DNA of 50,623 nt from an uncultured Clostridia bacterium. GTDB taxonomy: Bacteria; Bacillota; Clostridia; Christensenellales; Pumilibacteraceae. Of this stretch, positions 9,001 through 17,192 are shown piece by piece. The stretch is taken from contig CAMWLQ010000009.1 in NCBI GenBank assembly GCA_947175195.1, forward strand, positions 1 to 50,623, in the 5' to 3' direction. The stretch's first letter is position 1. Each line of letters opens with the position of its first letter. Made by a program: the position numbers and the translations under genes. Below the pieces are notes generated by a model. That model had not been told where the DNA came from. It saw only the letters and a program-made list of their open reading frames with translations, and did no database searches.

Positions 9001-11119
9001 ACAAAGCTTGATTTTGCGCCGCGCGCGCCTGTGCTTGAGTTGCGGCTATAGTGGAATTAAGCTTGACAATGTACGACGATACAGGCGCCTGCATGGCAAG
9101 CTCGTCCTGCCTGCGCTTGGACAGCGCATGAAGGAATATCCACACAATGAACAGTATTATAATCAATCCGCCCAAGCATGCAGCGGCAATTATAAGCGCT
9201 GCCTCCCACGTTTCGAAACGCCTGAACAAATCGCCCGCGTTGGGATCGATAGTGAACAACTCCGAATCGAAAGTAATGGTTTGCCTGTTGTTGTTTGTGA
9301 ATGTGAGCCTTACCGACGCTTTGACCTGACCCTTGATATTATCCACGTTGGGGTCGAGCTTTAACACGTTGTTATCAAAAGTAACGGTGAGCCAATCCTC
9401 GTTATTTGATTTAGCGTCCGTAAGCAAATATCCGAGTTCGCGCATCTTTGCAAACTTACCCGAATTAAGAGCGTTGTACGATACGGCATCTTTGCCCTTG
9501 ATAGTATCGAAACCGACCGAATATCCGCCGTACGTTGTGACAATAATAGTTGCGGGATAATTTTGAGCGGCAGCGCCCTCACTCGTGCGGTAACGTATAT
9601 TGAACGTAATCGTATACGTACCGTCGTTGTCGTTGTTGGGGACCTTTTTACCGGTAATTCGGTACATATCGACAATATATTTTTCTTCATTCGTTTCGGT
9701 TGTTTCGTCAAGTACGTAGTTGTCCCCGTCTTTCCTTACGCGCTCGATAGTAAGACCGTCAACCTTAAGCTCATCCGTTCCATCAAGTTGTGTCTTAGTG
9801 TGATCGAACTTAGGGGCCTCCGCACTGGTGGGATCTATGGGCGAGCTGTACTCCATAAGATCGGTCGGCCTGACGATAATCGAACAATGATCGAACGAAC
9901 TGTCGTTTTGCGACAAATCACATACGGCGTCCGATGTGACGTTAAGACGCAAAGCCTTGGAATTTACCGCTTTCTCCTGCGGGTTGGCAGGCTGGAACTT
10001 GATGGGAATTAAAATCACACACCTTGTTGTGTTGGGCAATGTGAAATTTTCCACACTGCTGGGCGTATTTTGCGCCGTCACTACACTGATAGTGATTTCC
10101 ATTATGTGCGTTTCCGCCCAAAAATTCTTGCCACTGTCTTGATTGTACAGGTTGACTATGGACGAATACACCTCCACATCACCCGTGACGCGCGGTGAAA
10201 TGCGAACAAAGTCGCTGACGGTATTGGTTGTGACTTGGTCTTTCAAACTCAAGCTGGGAAGATTACGGAATGATACGCTGTCGATTTTGATATTAGTGAC
10301 GGACTTGATTGTCCACTTTTTTGTGGAGCCGTCGGTAAGCGCAGTATCCGTTCCGCCAACCGCGGTATTTTCCTCATACAACGCGCGACCCAGCAAATAC
10401 TCACTGAGGTCAAGCTCCAACGTAGCGAAATTGGACACATTCAATATGGACGCATGCCCATTGCTGGCTGAGCTGGCATCATACGACGGGGTGGTTTCCT
10501 CGCCGTTGGCATTTACTTCATTACCGACATACAAGGACTTAAGGTTGTTGCCGCTTGCAACACCGCCCTGTACCAACGTGTCGTTGATAACGACCTCAAA
10601 GTACGCAGTAGTTGTTGCGGTGACGCCGCGCTCATCCTTGCGAATGTCAATGGAAAAATTGCCGTTTACACTACGGGCAATATAAGACGTTGCCTCTACC
10701 GTTATAACGTTATGTTCCGAATCCTCCGAGTCGGATCCTGTGAATGCAACGGAAAATTGAGTATTGCCGTTTATCAAAGACGCTTTAACAAACGTATACT
10801 CATCACCGCTTACATAGCCGGGAATTATCCTTTGAGCTATTGCATTTGCGGTGATAGTGCGTTTTCTAAACTGCTTAACGTTGTTTTCTGTGATTTTAGC
10901 GGCAGTATTGTCTTGGTCGGACTGTTGAGCCTCCTTTCCGTTTAAGTCGAACACGAGCGGAATAAAGCCGCTACCGTTGCTGGCTGTGCCGCCTGCATTG
11001 TTGCCGACATCGGCGGAAACGGCAGCATGCGGCAAAAACACTGCCACGAAAAGCGCCAAAACCGCTATAACAAGGATGGAAAACAGTAATATGTTGCGTT
11101 TTAATGATGTTCTTTGCAT
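6071..11119 (-). CDS. Giant two-pass membrane protein with cytosolic coiled coil, single-alpha-helix region and Arg-Pro-Gly-Ala tail
   Basis: 1,682 residues. The frame extends further upstream, but ATG 11119 is preferred: it has a GGGGGAGG Shine-Dalgarno in the 19-nt gap after the previous stop and opens directly into a signal-anchor. Residues 9-30 are hydrophobic (signal anchor or signal peptide). Residues 31-635 form a Thr/Asn/Ser-rich beta-type extracytoplasmic region. Residues 638-664 are a second membrane segment followed by SKRRQDE. After a Pro/Ser-rich linker, about 895-1330 is coiled coil, 1345-1530 is an Ala/Glu/Arg/Lys-rich heptad stretch typical of coiled coil or a stable single alpha helix, and 1620-1682 is a tandem RPGA tail of high positive charge. 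No enzymatic motif is visible. It is the middle gene of the operon and probably links the cell surface to a cytosolic structure (inference). Confidence 0.9.
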   Translation of the reverse strand: MQRTSLKRNILLFSILVIAVLALFVAVFLPHAAVSADVGNNAGGTASNGSGFIPLVFDLNGKEAQQSDQDNTAAKITENNVKQFRKRTITANAIAQRIIPGYVSGDEYTFVKASLINGNTQFSVAFTGSDSEDSEHNVITVEATSYIARSVNGNFSIDIRKDERGVTATTTAYFEVVINDTLVQGGVASGNNLKSLYVGNEVNANGEETTPSYDASSASNGHASILNVSNFATLELDLSEYLLGRALYEENTAVGGTDTALTDGSTKKWTIKSVTNIKIDSVSFRNLPSLSLKDQVTTNTVSDFVRISPRVTGDVEVYSSIVNLYNQDSGKNFWAETHIMEITISVVTAQNTPSSVENFTLPNTTRCVILIPIKFQPANPQEKAVNSKALRLNVTSDAVCDLSQNDSSFDHCSIIVRPTDLMEYSSPIDPTSAEAPKFDHTKTQLDGTDELKVDGLTIERVRKDGDNYVLDETTETNEEKYIVDMYRITGKKVPNNDNDGTYTITFNIRYRTSEGAAAQNYPATIIVTTYGGYSVGFDTIKGKDAVSYNALNSGKFAKMRELGYLLTDAKSNNEDWLTVTFDNNVLKLDPNVDNIKGQVKASVRLTFTNNNRQTITFDSELFTIDPNAGDLFRRFETWEAALIIAAACLGGLIIILFIVWIFLHALSKRRQDELAMQAPVSSYIVKLNSTIAATQAQARAAQNQALSQASTQMLLGAGPATGAAPLPDTLQLATGQPSSPAMSSPSSPLMSEPQATVPPTDGDENLNELIAKYISDDELLERIFTEKYEPKGMVRRTFFKSKDLQARELDKEKKRIIERYKSPMPMDEAIMSETEIKNAGATSTPAATSEPMATESGPVEMFVLDFDPDSPLYVEEENTSDEFTEEKIDIDTSPEESRLRNIERQNAILNKELAELKTRLDKVQTEVDRAKTMEEELREKIAKAENDDAQYAKDIEELEFKLASAKNKDKPIITRDIGIKEEKKKRNSDELERLRQELEDLLGNSDRINGIYSKLSDVQQQKNADLERAVSDLEKAKKEYDAYVERMELLRKRQELEAKVVTLEPLLEDVNKTDYELRRIDALEVEQDKERESLKSAVAQAKSQILGATDFGIIADLNAQISDANARLSELEREITKTTKQKSDLNIEFNSQRRKANDFITKNEIPLEEVIKADDKVLGAIEFELVKARREKEKEEAEKAVANAQAVYDDLSASSNDVTMIAMEVASAISELEEEIAQVQTQLDDINAQMEAASEDERLELMVAQGDTSDKLEELKARLEQTNIDGTKRKMEAQSEYDEHLERARTDLDRANEDFEQACKSFDEFVNNTNPLDLITSGSGIISKDQAKIEAENLKKQLERSKLEAEQARLAAQQAQEQAEEARRKAQEEAEEARRQAEADAQEAVERAEKARIEAEEKAKADIEAAEQARKEAEEAMAAEAEEAKRKAEEDAEEARRKAEADAEEAKRKAEEEAEEAKRKAQEEIEDMRRKADEEAEAKRLEEENKRKEEEARQKAEAERADAIAKKVALRRDQIIAIRNEMKELKGDEEAKNLRERLYNLQLTFDEDERGSTELMDFYNKTMDDIQSSGEIARLKAENAKKPQRIVRKVTERVNRIPKRKPGARPGARPAARPGARPGARPASARPGARPAARPGARPAARPGARPGARPGARPGGPKRPK
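6074..6262 (-). repeat. Coding tandem repeat for the Arg-Pro-Gly-Ala tail
   Basis: The 3' end of the second giant gene consists of GC-rich near-identical units that alternate PGARPGAR and PAARPGAR, running from the codon of residue 1620 to the stop. Such arrays change copy number easily by slippage or recombination, so tail length may vary between strains. The regular Arg spacing without acidic residues suggests an unstructured polycationic linker. Confidence 0.85.
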
Positions 11120-11138
11120 AATTACTCTCGCCTCCCCC

Positions 11139-14100
11139 TTACATATTTCCGTCGCCCATATCGGACGCGTCGAAAATAATATCGCTGCCGTCGATGCTTT
11201 GTGCGCCGCCGTCGCCAAAGCCACCGTCGCCAAAGCCGCCGTCATTGGGCGCATACCCACCGTCCGCGGCAAAGCCTGCGTCGGGCGTTACAAACCCGCC
11301 GTCACCGCCGTAGCCACCGTCAGGCGCGACAAAGCCGTCGCCGTCCAAAGGAACTTCGGTTGCAAACGGATTTACGGGCTGAGCGTTGCCGGCTTGCGCG
11401 GCTGCGAACGCCGCTTTCTTTGCCGCCAACTCCGCCTTCAATTCCGCAACGGATTTTTTGCCGCCCTTCTTCTTTTTCTTTTTGGTCTTTTTGTCGGCGG
11501 TAGCCGCAAGGTCGGAATTGACCAGCGCTACGCCGCTTTCCTCTTCCTTATCCCTACGCATATCGTTGAACATTTTTGCGTACTTGGGATCTTCCATTTT
11601 AAGCTTGGATTTGACCAGCTGCTCACGCGAGGCTGCGTTTGCCTTGCCATGCATACGGTCGCGCAAACGAATAAGCTCTTGGTTGCGCTTGATAATGGCG
11701 CGCTGCTTAGCTCTGCGGCGCATATACACTATAAAGCGAATCATAAAGATTATAAACAGCACGCCGAACACGATAGCAAGCGAGTACAGCCAAATATTGC
11801 CGTAGCCGATAATACCGTCGTCATCCGTCATAACGGGCAATTCGGTGAGAATACCCTTAACCGATACTTCAAACGTAAGCACCTTTGTGGTTTTGTCGGA
11901 ATCGTTGTACACCGAAACGCTAAGCTCGTAGTTTTTATCAGTATTGAGCTTGGGCGTAATTTCTATGGATCTTTCGTTGCTGCCCTTGTCGTACTGGAAA
12001 TACTTGGTGGCGGCACTGTCTGCCGACAAAAGGAATATAGTGCATTTGTCCGAGCCCGCAGTTTTATCGAGATCGAGCAAATATTGCAGGTCTATAGATA
12101 TGTGCGTATTCAGCTTGTCGCCTGTTTGAGTCCACCAGTCGGCTTTTTCCTTGTTACGGCAATCTATATCGGCAACCAAATCGCCGCCCTTTTTGTCGTC
12201 CTGCAGCTTAACCTTACCGGAAGAGATGGGAATGACAATTTCTATTATCGATTTATCCGCAGGAACGTCCTCGTACTTATCTATTCCCTCGGGCGCGTCG
12301 GTATAGCGCACGTACATTTTGTACGTCTTGCTTTGATTGGTGGAGCTGTTGCTCGCCTTTATGCGTATAGTAGCGTTGCTTGTATTGGCACGCTCAATCT
12401 CTACCTCATCTACAAACGGGGGGTTGCCGGTATTGCCGTCCTCATCCTCGAAGTATATAGCGCCGGCTACGTCTTTTTGCAAAATCCTATACCCGACGTA
12501 CGAAGAATTTCCGTTTTCATCTTTAAAGGTATTGGCACTGCGAATTGCGGCGTCAAGCTTGGACACAGGGATATACTCGTAATCTATCAGCGATATTTTT
12601 TCGCTATCGCCAAGCTCGGTAATAGCCGAAACGTTGATTGTAAGCTTAAAGGTTAAGCTCTTGTCGTAAACGTTTGCCGAAAATACGATAGTGCCAGTGC
12701 CCGAACGTTTGGGCGTGATTGTGAACTTTGTTTTGTCAACGGAGGCCTGCGGGTCGTTGACAATGAACAATCGTTCGTTTTCCGCCTTGTCTTTTTCCGA
12801 GTATTGCAAACCGTAAATTTGAACGTTTGCCTTGAGCGTGTCAAATGCATTTTGGGAAATTTGGCTACCGCCGGACGCCGTTATGTTTACAAACGATTTG
12901 GCATTTTCTATTCCAACGCTACCCTCACCAAACAGGTCTATAGTAGTGTTTTTGGTTATAGTGTAACTCGTTTCGGCGTCGCCTTTAGAGAAATTAAAGC
13001 CGACAATGTTGTTAAAGTTGAACGTAAGATAAATCTTTTCGTCAACGTCGTTGCCGTTTTTAAAATACCTTGTTCTTCCGGCATTAACAAAGCGCTGAAT
13101 TTCGACCGTAAAGTTGATGGGCGCCGCCGTTGTGGGATGTACGGAAATTGTGTTGTCAGTCAATGTGACAATACGCATATTGTGTCCGGTAAAGTCCTTA
13201 AACTGATTGGCAAATTCCGCAAGACTGGCGGTATCTGCGGGACTGACCGGATTGGTAGGATTAGTGGCAGCCGATGATTTGCTAAACGCAAAGCTGATGG
13301 TTTCGAGATTGGTATTTGCCACATAATCGGTAAGCCTGATCGTAATGGTATCGCCCACGTACAGCGGATCGGTTGTCGTGTTGCTGTGCGTTTCCACATA
13401 TGTGTTTTTGGATCCGCTTGCTTGACCGTTTGTATCTTCCTGAACGCTGTCTTTAAGCCTAAGCGAAGGCAAAGCGAACACGTGCACAACGCCCGACAAG
13501 TTCTCTCTGGGCGTATCCCTATCCTGAGGGCTCTCTACGTAACCTGCAGCGTCGGTATACGTGTATTTGTTGAATGTGCGCGATATAAAGCTCGCCGTTG
13601 CGTGCGGCTGATTTTGCACTGTGTTGTAGTCGGTAACACTTGCTGCCTCCGTAGCTGTACCGGTATAACCTATTACACCCGTACCTGCCTTTGCAGTAAA
13701 CGTGAGTACGTCATAGCTAAACGAAAGATAGTTTTTACCACCCTCGGTTGTATACTTAAATTCATATAAACCGTATCTATTGTCGAATTCGGCGGCAATG
13801 GTTTTAAGCAACGTAGCGCCGAAATTATCCGCGGTCAAATCAGCATTAACGCCTGTGATGCCGTAGCTGCTCGGCAAATATTCAACCTTGACAACTATCG
13901 TTTTGATTTCGCCTTCTACGGCAGTGCTCGACATAATATCACTGTTTTCACGATTTTCGAGCTTGATTCTTTCGCTGTCGCGGTCGGTAAACATAAACTG
14001 ATAAATGCTGTCGTTTGCACTCATCGTATTGTTGCCGCTACTGTCTTTAATATAATTATACTTTTTTAAGTCCTCGTTATTCAAATAGTAGGTAAGGTCG

Positions 14101-16925
14101 CCCTTTTCTACTTTTTCACTATCTGGGAAACCGATGTCCTTTTTCATTTCGGTCATTACTGCCGTTTTGAAATTGGTATTGACATTTTCGCCGCCGGTGA
14201 GGAATTTAATAAGCTCGTTGACACCTGTGGAAACGTCCTGCACCGCTATGGAATAATATTTGTTGTACGGATTGTTGGGATCCAAAAGCGGAATATTGCT
14301 CTTGTTGGCATTTGTCGAATTATACGCCGAATAGGTAACGACCGAAGGCGTATCGGCAATGGAGAATATTATACTGCACAGCTTGTAATCGTAGTAAATG
14401 GCATTGTCGCCGTTGGTGACGTTGCTGAACTTGCCGTAGCTGTTGTAACGAGCGATATAAAAGTCTACCCTTATGTTCTTGCCCTTGGACGACTGCTTGG
14501 GCTCGATGTAAATACCGACTCCCTCGCCGTTGTCGCCGTACACTTCGCGGAACGTGAACATATTTTGCTGCTGTTTCGTGCTCATAAGGCTGCCGCCCGT
14601 GCCGTTCTCATTGCTGTCAAAGTAGAACTTGGGCGCGTAGTAAGTGAGCTCATTAATATCTGTATTCAAATTATCGGCTTTAAGATAATTTATGCTCGCG
14701 TCCGCGGCGGAAAGTCCGATAATTCTATACGCGTCGCCTATTGCATTTGTCGAAACAAGCGGTTTATACGCAGTTTTGCTACCGCCGTTTATCTCTATAT
14801 CCTCAGACTCCACGTCGGCGTTTTCCTCGCCCTTGGTAAGCACGGTTGCCGACCAAACGTAGAACGTGGCGTTGCCTAAATAAGGCGACACCTGCTGTGC
14901 GGCGGGAGCGTCTTCGTCTATCGTCGGAACGTTAAACACAACCTTGTTGGTTTTGTCAACCGTCCAGTTATCTATCTTAACAGCATTGCCCGCAGCATTT
15001 AAAGTATAAAACTCGTCGTAAACATACTGCTCAAAATCGGTGCCTGCCGAGTTTTTGGTAATGCGCACCAGCTTGCCGCTTTCGGTAACGGCATACAGGA
15101 TTTCGCCGTAGCCGGAATACACGGCGGCAAAGCTTTCTTTTTTGTTGCCGCTTATGCCCATGTAGGTAAGCTGCTTTACCTCTGATATGCCGTTGCTCCA
15201 AGCGTAAATATCGCCGCTCGTTGTGAGAGCGCCGGTTATATATCCCTGCTCGTTTTTAACACCGTCGGCAAACGTCGTGCCGCTAAACGTTGTGTTAGTA
15301 CTGAAGAACGCCCTGTCCGTCTTGGATTTTTGCTTACCTGCGGCGACGGACATGAAATTGACGCTGCTAAGCACCGCAGTAGGCTCGTCCTTATTGGTGC
15401 CGTTCACCCCGGGGGTAATTTGACCGTAGGCGTTGTCGCCCCAGCCGTACAGCTTGCTGTTGGCTATGCCGTAGCCTATATCGTTGCCGAGCGCAACGGC
15501 GTAACGCGTGGGTTTAAGCGCCGTTTCGGTTGTGGTTGTGGGCTGACCCTGAGCATTTACTCCTGCTACCTGATAGCTTTCGATTCTATTGTCGTTGCCT
15601 GTTCCCGCGGCCTTGGAGTTGATAAGGAATCCCGCCTCGTTGCCCGAGATGTTATACCTAACGCTACCCGCTTGACGCGCATAATACTTTTCGGTGTCTT
15701 TTCCATAGAGCGAGCCCGATCCCGAATCATTGATACTGTTACCGCCGGCGAGTGCGCCGAGATACGACGCGCCGTTCCATGTTATGTTTGTGGCGTTATC
15801 CGTTTCGGTCATTACAAGCTTTGCGGTATTAACTACGTTAAAGTTGCTGTCCGCCGACGTTACGCCCTGCGTTGTTATAAAGTTGCGACCGCGCAGCTGA
15901 AGGGTCGTACCACCAGTAACGTTTGCCGCGGTATTATTAATGCCTACCGTGTAACCGCCGGCAACAGCCGTAATAATTCCGGTAGAGCTTGACGAAATAA
16001 ACGTGTTGAAAACTTTGCGGCCGTTTTCTTGAACAGTTATCGAACTGCTGGAATAAGAAAAGGATGCGCTGGGAATTGTGTTTATCGCATTATACAGTGC
16101 GGAGCCCCAAACATAGGTGTGATACATATCACCCCTTTCGGAATGTCCTGCAAGCGTGCCGCTACTGGGATAGTTACGGATAAACGCAAGTATATAGTTA
16201 TATTCGCCCGCAGCCAACGACGAGAACGTAGCGGAGTCGTTGGTGGGGATCATTTGCTCGGTGGAATATTTGGCTGTAAAGTCGGCAGAAGACGTAGCAG
16301 CGCCATAGTAATAGTAATCTATAATGTAAGGGACTTTCCAAGAATATTCTTTGGTTTCGTCGGTTTCGCGCAACAATAAGTAATGTTCGCCCGAGGCGTC
16401 GTTGTGCGGTACGTCATGCTTTACGTCGGTGTCCACGCCCCAAGTATACAAATAGCCTCTTTCGGTTACAAACGCCGCGGTAGTGCCCGTGGCGGCAATG
16501 CTTTTGATTTTATCGTCGGTGCGCGGAGTATGATAGTTTATCTCGGTACCCGTGCTGCCCCATCTATAGCCGCTGCCCGACGCGCCCCTACGGAACGTGA
16601 CTTTGATTTCCGTCGGGTCGTATGAGTAATAGTCGCCCAGCGATTGCATATTTGACGTGTCGCGCTTCTCTTTGGTACTCCAACCGTAAAGCTTACGGTC
16701 GTACGTAAGACCGATAGCAAAGTCGTAGCCGGCTGCGACCTGAACAAAACGTATACCGTCCGTAACCTTTGCGGCGGGCGTTGTCGCCCCGTCCCCATCG
16801 GCACGCGCTATGCGGTCGGGCAAGATATATCCCAACGACAGTACCGCGCAGAGGATAAGCGCTATCACTGCGACAAACGATACTATACGTGATTTGATTC
16901 TATTAGATTGCTTTGTCAATTTCAT
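11139..16925 (-). CDS. Giant secreted RCC1-like propeller protein with C-terminal membrane anchor and basic/Gly-rich cytosolic tail
   Basis: 1,928 residues. A signal peptide spans about residues 1-42 (hydrophobic core, then an ARA site before DGDG). Residues about 52-625 contain RCC1/ATS1-like units with the typical pattern 'VAAG..fai.l...g.lYgWG' (for example VQVAAGYDFAIGL with LYGWS, IAATGTTAAFV with YLYTWG, and KLYGWGDNAYGQ), predicting a beta-propeller outside the membrane. A long beta-rich region of unknown type covers about 640-1700. One membrane segment lies at about 1710-1732, followed by MRRRAKQR, a coiled basic stretch, a poly-Lys block near 1815 and a Gly/Asp/Phe-rich tail (GGFGDGGFGDGG). 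It is the first gene of the operon, 19 nt before the second. RCC1 propellers usually bind proteins; the ligand is unknown. Confidence 0.9.
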   Translation of the reverse strand: MKLTKQSNRIKSRIVSFVAVIALILCAVLSLGYILPDRIARADGDGATTPAAKVTDGIRFVQVAAGYDFAIGLTYDRKLYGWSTKEKRDTSNMQSLGDYYSYDPTEIKVTFRRGASGSGYRWGSTGTEINYHTPRTDDKIKSIAATGTTAAFVTERGYLYTWGVDTDVKHDVPHNDASGEHYLLLRETDETKEYSWKVPYIIDYYYYGAATSSADFTAKYSTEQMIPTNDSATFSSLAAGEYNYILAFIRNYPSSGTLAGHSERGDMYHTYVWGSALYNAINTIPSASFSYSSSSITVQENGRKVFNTFISSSSTGIITAVAGGYTVGINNTAANVTGGTTLQLRGRNFITTQGVTSADSNFNVVNTAKLVMTETDNATNITWNGASYLGALAGGNSINDSGSGSLYGKDTEKYYARQAGSVRYNISGNEAGFLINSKAAGTGNDNRIESYQVAGVNAQGQPTTTTETALKPTRYAVALGNDIGYGIANSKLYGWGDNAYGQITPGVNGTNKDEPTAVLSSVNFMSVAAGKQKSKTDRAFFSTNTTFSGTTFADGVKNEQGYITGALTTSGDIYAWSNGISEVKQLTYMGISGNKKESFAAVYSGYGEILYAVTESGKLVRITKNSAGTDFEQYVYDEFYTLNAAGNAVKIDNWTVDKTNKVVFNVPTIDEDAPAAQQVSPYLGNATFYVWSATVLTKGEENADVESEDIEINGGSKTAYKPLVSTNAIGDAYRIIGLSAADASINYLKADNLNTDINELTYYAPKFYFDSNENGTGGSLMSTKQQQNMFTFREVYGDNGEGVGIYIEPKQSSKGKNIRVDFYIARYNSYGKFSNVTNGDNAIYYDYKLCSIIFSIADTPSVVTYSAYNSTNANKSNIPLLDPNNPYNKYYSIAVQDVSTGVNELIKFLTGGENVNTNFKTAVMTEMKKDIGFPDSEKVEKGDLTYYLNNEDLKKYNYIKDSSGNNTMSANDSIYQFMFTDRDSERIKLENRENSDIMSSTAVEGEIKTIVVKVEYLPSSYGITGVNADLTADNFGATLLKTIAAEFDNRYGLYEFKYTTEGGKNYLSFSYDVLTFTAKAGTGVIGYTGTATEAASVTDYNTVQNQPHATASFISRTFNKYTYTDAAGYVESPQDRDTPRENLSGVVHVFALPSLRLKDSVQEDTNGQASGSKNTYVETHSNTTTDPLYVGDTITIRLTDYVANTNLETISFAFSKSSAATNPTNPVSPADTASLAEFANQFKDFTGHNMRIVTLTDNTISVHPTTAAPINFTVEIQRFVNAGRTRYFKNGNDVDEKIYLTFNFNNIVGFNFSKGDAETSYTITKNTTIDLFGEGSVGIENAKSFVNITASGGSQISQNAFDTLKANVQIYGLQYSEKDKAENERLFIVNDPQASVDKTKFTITPKRSGTGTIVFSANVYDKSLTFKLTINVSAITELGDSEKISLIDYEYIPVSKLDAAIRSANTFKDENGNSSYVGYRILQKDVAGAIYFEDEDGNTGNPPFVDEVEIERANTSNATIRIKASNSSTNQSKTYKMYVRYTDAPEGIDKYEDVPADKSIIEIVIPISSGKVKLQDDKKGGDLVADIDCRNKEKADWWTQTGDKLNTHISIDLQYLLDLDKTAGSDKCTIFLLSADSAATKYFQYDKGSNERSIEITPKLNTDKNYELSVSVYNDSDKTTKVLTFEVSVKGILTELPVMTDDDGIIGYGNIWLYSLAIVFGVLFIIFMIRFIVYMRRRAKQRAIIKRNQELIRLRDRMHGKANAASREQLVKSKLKMEDPKYAKMFNDMRRDKEEESGVALVNSDLAATADKKTKKKKKKGGKKSVAELKAELAAKKAAFAAAQAGNAQPVNPFATEVPLDGDGFVAPDGGYGGDGGFVTPDAGFAADGGYAPNDGGFGDGGFGDGGAQSIDGSDIIFDASDMGDGNM

Positions 16926-16972
16926 AAGACCCTACTTATGACCGTATTGCCCCGAAAACGTGGCTATAACGC

Positions 16973-16991
16973 CGAATATGTATACTATTCG
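16973..16991. promoter_or_regulatory. Inverted repeat in leader of the giant-protein operon (possible operator)
   Basis: CGAATA and TATTCG flank a central GTATAC palindrome, giving a nearly perfect 19-bp dyad. It sits about 10 nt downstream of the predicted transcription start and 48 nt before the start codon at 16925. This position fits a repressor site or a small leader hairpin. No cognate regulator is identifiable. Confidence 0.4.
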
Positions 16992-17008
16992 ACATTATTC
17001 ATTTATTA

Positions 17009-17037
17009 AGTATAGTACATTTCGGTGGTATTGTCAA
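17009..17037 (-). promoter_or_regulatory. Sigma-A-type promoter of the giant-protein operon
   Basis: On the minus strand TTGACA (17032-17037) and TATACT (17009-17014) are separated by exactly 17 bp. Transcription would start near 17001, leaving a leader of about 75 nt before the first giant gene. No further promoter of similar quality is seen before the second or third gene. Confidence 0.8.
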
Positions 17038-17046
17038 TATAAACAA

Positions 17047-17071
17047 CTCAAAAAATATGCAATTTTTTGAG
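17047..17071. other. AT-rich inverted repeat upstream of the promoter
   Basis: CTCAAAAAAT and ATTTTTTGAG form a 10-bp stem around a five-base centre. It lies just upstream of the giant-operon -35 box. It could be a weak bidirectional terminator or a bent protein-binding site; the sequence does not decide. Confidence 0.4.
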
Positions 17072-17114
17072 CTATATTCATAGTTTATTCATATTCTCAA
17101 ACATTTATAAAGGC

Positions 17115-17151
17115 AAAAAACGGCAAATTTTGCAAATTACCGAATTTGCCG
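17115..17151 (-). terminator. Rho-independent terminator after the two polytopic membrane genes
   Basis: On the minus strand a 9-bp stem CGGCAAATT/AATTTGCCG is followed by six T. It lies 42 nt after the stop at 17193 and separates this pair from the giant-protein operon. Confidence 0.85.
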
Positions 17152-17192
17152 CGCATATTTGCCGTCGAGCAGTATATATATCTATTTCAATA

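Noticed and set aside
6359-9364. Plus-strand open frame of 1,001 codons opposite the second giant gene
   Set aside because: It is the antisense shadow of a Glu/Lys/Ala/Leu-rich coiled-coil gene; no ribosome-binding site, low-complexity Leu/Phe/Arg product without domain.
11120-11272. Longer N-terminus for the second giant protein
   Set aside because: It lies inside the first giant gene and would move the signal anchor inward. The ATG at 11119 has a strong Shine-Dalgarno.
10977-12656. Plus-strand frame of 559 codons across the first and second giant genes
   Set aside because: It crosses an intergenic ribosome-binding site and the ends of two well-supported minus-strand genes; the product lacks any recognisable domain.
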